NCBI RefSeq assembly: GCF_018881775.1 | Contig: NZ_JACVPR010000001.1 | Location: forward strand, 1,054,001 to 1,118,000 | Reading direction: 5' to 3' | DNA length: 64,000 bases | From: Polynucleobacter sp. MWH-Loch1C5 | Lineage (GTDB): Bacteria; Pseudomonadota; Gammaproteobacteria; Burkholderiales; Burkholderiaceae | Shown: piece by piece, positions 62,096 to 64,000 of the stretch | Layout: each line of letters opens with the position of its first letter | Numbering within the stretch: the stretch's first letter is position 1 | Notes under the pieces: model-generated | Databases searched by the model: none | What the model saw: the letters and a program-made list of their open reading frames with translations, nothing else | What the model was told of the DNA's origin: nothing | Made by a program: the position numbers and the translations under genes

Positions 62096-63145
62096 ATGTC
62101 AGCACAAAATACTCAAAATTCTGGATTGTCTTATCGTGACGCGGGTGTCGATATCGAGGCGGGTGACGCTTTAGTCGAGCGCATTAAGCCTTTGGCCAAA
62201 AAAACCCTCCGTGAGGGTGTATTGGGCGGTATTGGTGGTTTTGGAGCACTTTTTGAGGTCCCTAAGCGTTATCAAGAGCCTGTTTTGGTGTCTGGTACTG
62301 ATGGTGTGGGAACAAAGTTAAAACTTGCTTTTGAGTGGAATCGTCATGACACCGTCGGTCAGGACTTAGTGGCCATGAGCGTGAACGACATCTTGGTACA
62401 AGGGGCTGAGCCTTTATTCTTCTTAGACTATTTTGCCTGCGGCAAGCTCTCTGTAGATACCGCAGCCACTGTGGTTGGTGGTATTGCACGAGGGTGTGAG
62501 TTGGCTGGTTGCGCTCTGATTGGTGGTGAGACTGCAGAAATGCCGGGTATGTATCCTGAAGGTGAGTACGACCTAGCCGGTTTTGCCGTCGGCGCAGTAG
62601 AAAAGAAAAAAATAATTGATGGCTCTAGCATTGCAGCGGGTGATCGGATTCTGGGCTTGGCATCTAGCGGAGCCCATTCGAACGGATACTCTTTGATTCG
62701 CAAGATTATTGAGCGTGCTCAAGCGCGCCCTAGTGATTCACTCAACGGGCAGCGTCTTGAAGACGTGGTGATGGCCCCCACACGTATTTATGTGAAATCC
62801 ATGTTGCATTTGATGCAGCATTGCACTGTTAAAGGAATGGCTCACATTACGGGAGGTGGTTTAGTCGAAAACGTGCCACGTGTATTACCTGAGCATGTAC
62901 AGGCTGTTTTACACCGTAGTGCTTGGCAAATGCCTGCTTTATTCCAATGGTTACAGCAACAAGGTGGCGTAGAGGATGCCGAGATGCATCGCGTCTTTAA
63001 CTGCGGCATTGGTATGGTTGTGATTCTTGCTGCTGATCAGATCAAGGAGGCCAAAGCTATTCTTGAGGCGCAAGGTGAAACGGTTTATGAGTTGGGTGAA
63101 GTTGTCGCTAGACCGGCAGGCGCACACCAAACTATTGTGGTTTAG
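62096..63145 (+). CDS. purM: Phosphoribosylformylglycinamidine cyclo-ligase (AIR synthetase)
   Basis: A 349-residue ATP-dependent enzyme closing the imidazole ring of AIR, the substrate of PurK encoded earlier in the window. Motifs: [20 protein letters not shown] near 11-30, [15 protein letters not shown] near 64-78, [14 protein letters not shown] near 140-153 and [17 protein letters not shown] near 247-263. No good ribosome site precedes the ATG at 62096. The last 14 bases overlap miaA. Confidence 0.95.
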   Translation: MSAQNTQNSGLSYRDAGVDIEAGDALVERIKPLAKKTLREGVLGGIGGFGALFEVPKRYQEPVLVSGTDGVGTKLKLAFEWNRHDTVGQDLVAMSVNDILVQGAEPLFFLDYFACGKLSVDTAATVVGGIARGCELAGCALIGGETAEMPGMYPEGEYDLAGFAVGAVEKKKIIDGSSIAAGDRILGLASSGAHSNGYSLIRKIIERAQARPSDSLNGQRLEDVVMAPTRIYVKSMLHLMQHCTVKGMAHITGGGLVENVPRVLPEHVQAVLHRSAWQMPALFQWLQQQGGVEDAEMHRVFNCGIGMVVILAADQIKEAKAILEAQGETVYELGEVVARPAGAHQTIVV

Positions 63146-64000
63146 TCAAAAAATCAAAGCAGTATTTGAGAGCTGCATCGAGCGATCCTTCGGATAAGGG
63201 GTCAAAGCAAGTTTTATCGCTGATACCTCTTAGCCATGTGATCTGGCGTTTAGCCAATTGGCGTGTAGCAGTAATAGCCTGCTCACGCATTTCTGCAAAA
63301 GTAGTTTGATTATCTAAATACGACCAAGCTTGACGATAACCTACCGCCCTGATGGCTGGTAGGTTGGGATGGAGTGCTGGGTTTGCTTTTAATTGTTTTA
63401 CTTCATCTAAAAACCCTGCATTTAGCATTTGTTCAAAGCGCTGTTCAATTCTTTCGTGAAGTATTTTGCGGTCCCCCGGTTCCAGGCTGACCAGGTGCCA
63501 GATCGAGTCTTGGACTTGATCTTCATAACGGCCGGTTGTTTTAGGATTTTCAGCTTGCCATGCGCTCATTGTTTTACCGCTGATGAGATAGACCTCTAGC
63601 GCTCTCTGAATTCTCTGAGAGTCATTCGGTTTGAGGCGTTCTGCTGTGAGCGGGTCGATCTTGGCTAAACGGGCGTGTAAAGTCGGCCAGCCGATGGACT
63701 GTGCTTCAGATTCTAATTCTGCGCGAATGACTGGATCAGCCGTTGGCATTTCACTTAAGCCATGGGCGAGAGCTCTCCAGTAGAGCATGGTGCCACCGAC
63801 AATCACGGGTATGTTGCCGCGGTCGCGTATTGTTTTGACAAGCTTTTGGGCATCTTGGGCAAATTTTGCCGCTGAATAGGGTTCATTGGGCTCGCAAATG
63901 TCGATGCAATGATGTCTCACCTGTTGCAGTTCAGTGGCGGACGGTTTGGCTGTCCCAATATCCATGCCACGATAGACCAAAGCCGAGTCCATACTGATGA
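63132..64000 (-). CDS. miaA: tRNA dimethylallyltransferase, C-terminal part (cut by window edge)
   Basis: MiaA isopentenylates A37 of tRNAs reading UNN codons. The visible 286-plus residues run from [18 protein letters not shown] (the substrate-binding DSxxVYxxxDIGTAKP motif) through [15 protein letters not shown] and [12 protein letters not shown] to the stop. The N-terminal P-loop lies beyond the right edge, so the apparent ATG at 63992 is internal, not the start. It converges on purM. Confidence 0.93.
   Translation of the reverse strand, partial: ISMDSALVYRGMDIGTAKPSATELQQVRHHCIDICEPNEPYSAAKFAQDAQKLVKTIRDRGNIPVIVGGTMLYWRALAHGLSEMPTADPVIRAELESEAQSIGWPTLHARLAKIDPLTAERLKPNDSQRIQRALEVYLISGKTMSAWQAENPKTTGRYEDQVQDSIWHLVSLEPGDRKILHERIEQRFEQMLNAGFLDEVKQLKANPALHPNLPAIRAVGYRQAWSYLDNQTTFAEMREQAITATRQLAKRQITWLRGISDKTCFDPLSEGSLDAALKYCFDFLTKPQ

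Noticed and set aside
63990-63992. ATG at 63992 as the start of MiaA
   Set aside because: The preceding codons continue the family motif (..[11 protein letters not shown]), and the P-loop that must come first is missing, so the true start is outside the window.

Overview
This window is a chromosomal core segment from a betaproteobacterium. Gene order and protein type point to Burkholderiales: the glcD-glcE-glcF block, split pntA/pntB, yhdP-nitrilase-tldD, nadK/hrcA-hemH-grpE-dnaK-dnaJ, and miaA/purM-AI-2E permease-hda-HAD-pcnB-folK-panB. The base composition looks moderate rather than GC-rich (impression by eye, not computed). With the compact spacing this suggests a small-genome freshwater lineage of the Polynucleobacter type; the genus is an inference.

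Layout. 1-1308: 5' end of ilvE, divergent from the azlCD branched-chain amino acid exporter. 1382-8716: pgk, pyk, fba, purC, purE, purK and a Sua5-type tsaC, all on the plus strand. 8710-13225 (minus): a degenerate EAL protein, a BvgA/EvgA-like response regulator and a compact hybrid kinase with receiver and HPt domains, followed by dacB. 13326-15473: groES-groEL under a sigma70/sigma32-like promoter with a perfect CIRCE operator. 15472-18615: a small basic ORF and the transhydrogenase operon. 18768-23307: mnmA, a GST, purB, waaA. 23304-28687 (minus): queA-tgt-yajC-secD-secF. 28718-31678: recG, ubiA. 31681-37080 (minus): glcDEF-yggS-proC. 37137-38906: PduO-type adenosyltransferase and DAHP synthase. 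39116-45519 (minus): yhdP-nitrilase-tldD. 45564-50921: glnE, recN, nadK. 50967-56861: hrcA-hemH-grpE-dnaK-dnaJ. 56858-64000: panB, folK, pcnB, HAD phosphatase, hda, AI-2E permease, purM and the 3' part of miaA.

I see no tRNA, rRNA, insertion sequence, prophage or CRISPR array, and no gene-free stretch longer than 300 bases. The most interesting signals are regulatory. (1) An unannotated 25-residue leader peptide ahead of the DAHP synthase has five consecutive Tyr/Phe codons, followed by a terminator hairpin and a competing complementary segment: a transcription attenuator. (2) The EAL/regulator/hybrid kinase cluster looks like a stripped-down Bvg-type phosphorelay without a periplasmic sensor, and its promoter region carries a direct repeat plus a palindrome. 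(3) A perfect 10-bp dyad fills the space between a heat-shock promoter and the grpE start codon. (4) Several genes have a -10-like hexamer only 6-9 bases before the start codon and no Shine-Dalgarno, suggesting leaderless mRNAs.

The heat-shock genes form a coherent set: groES, grpE and dnaK each have a CTTGAAA -35 element with a CATATA or CCTATATA-like -10, HrcA is encoded in the window, and its CIRCE target is present only before groES.
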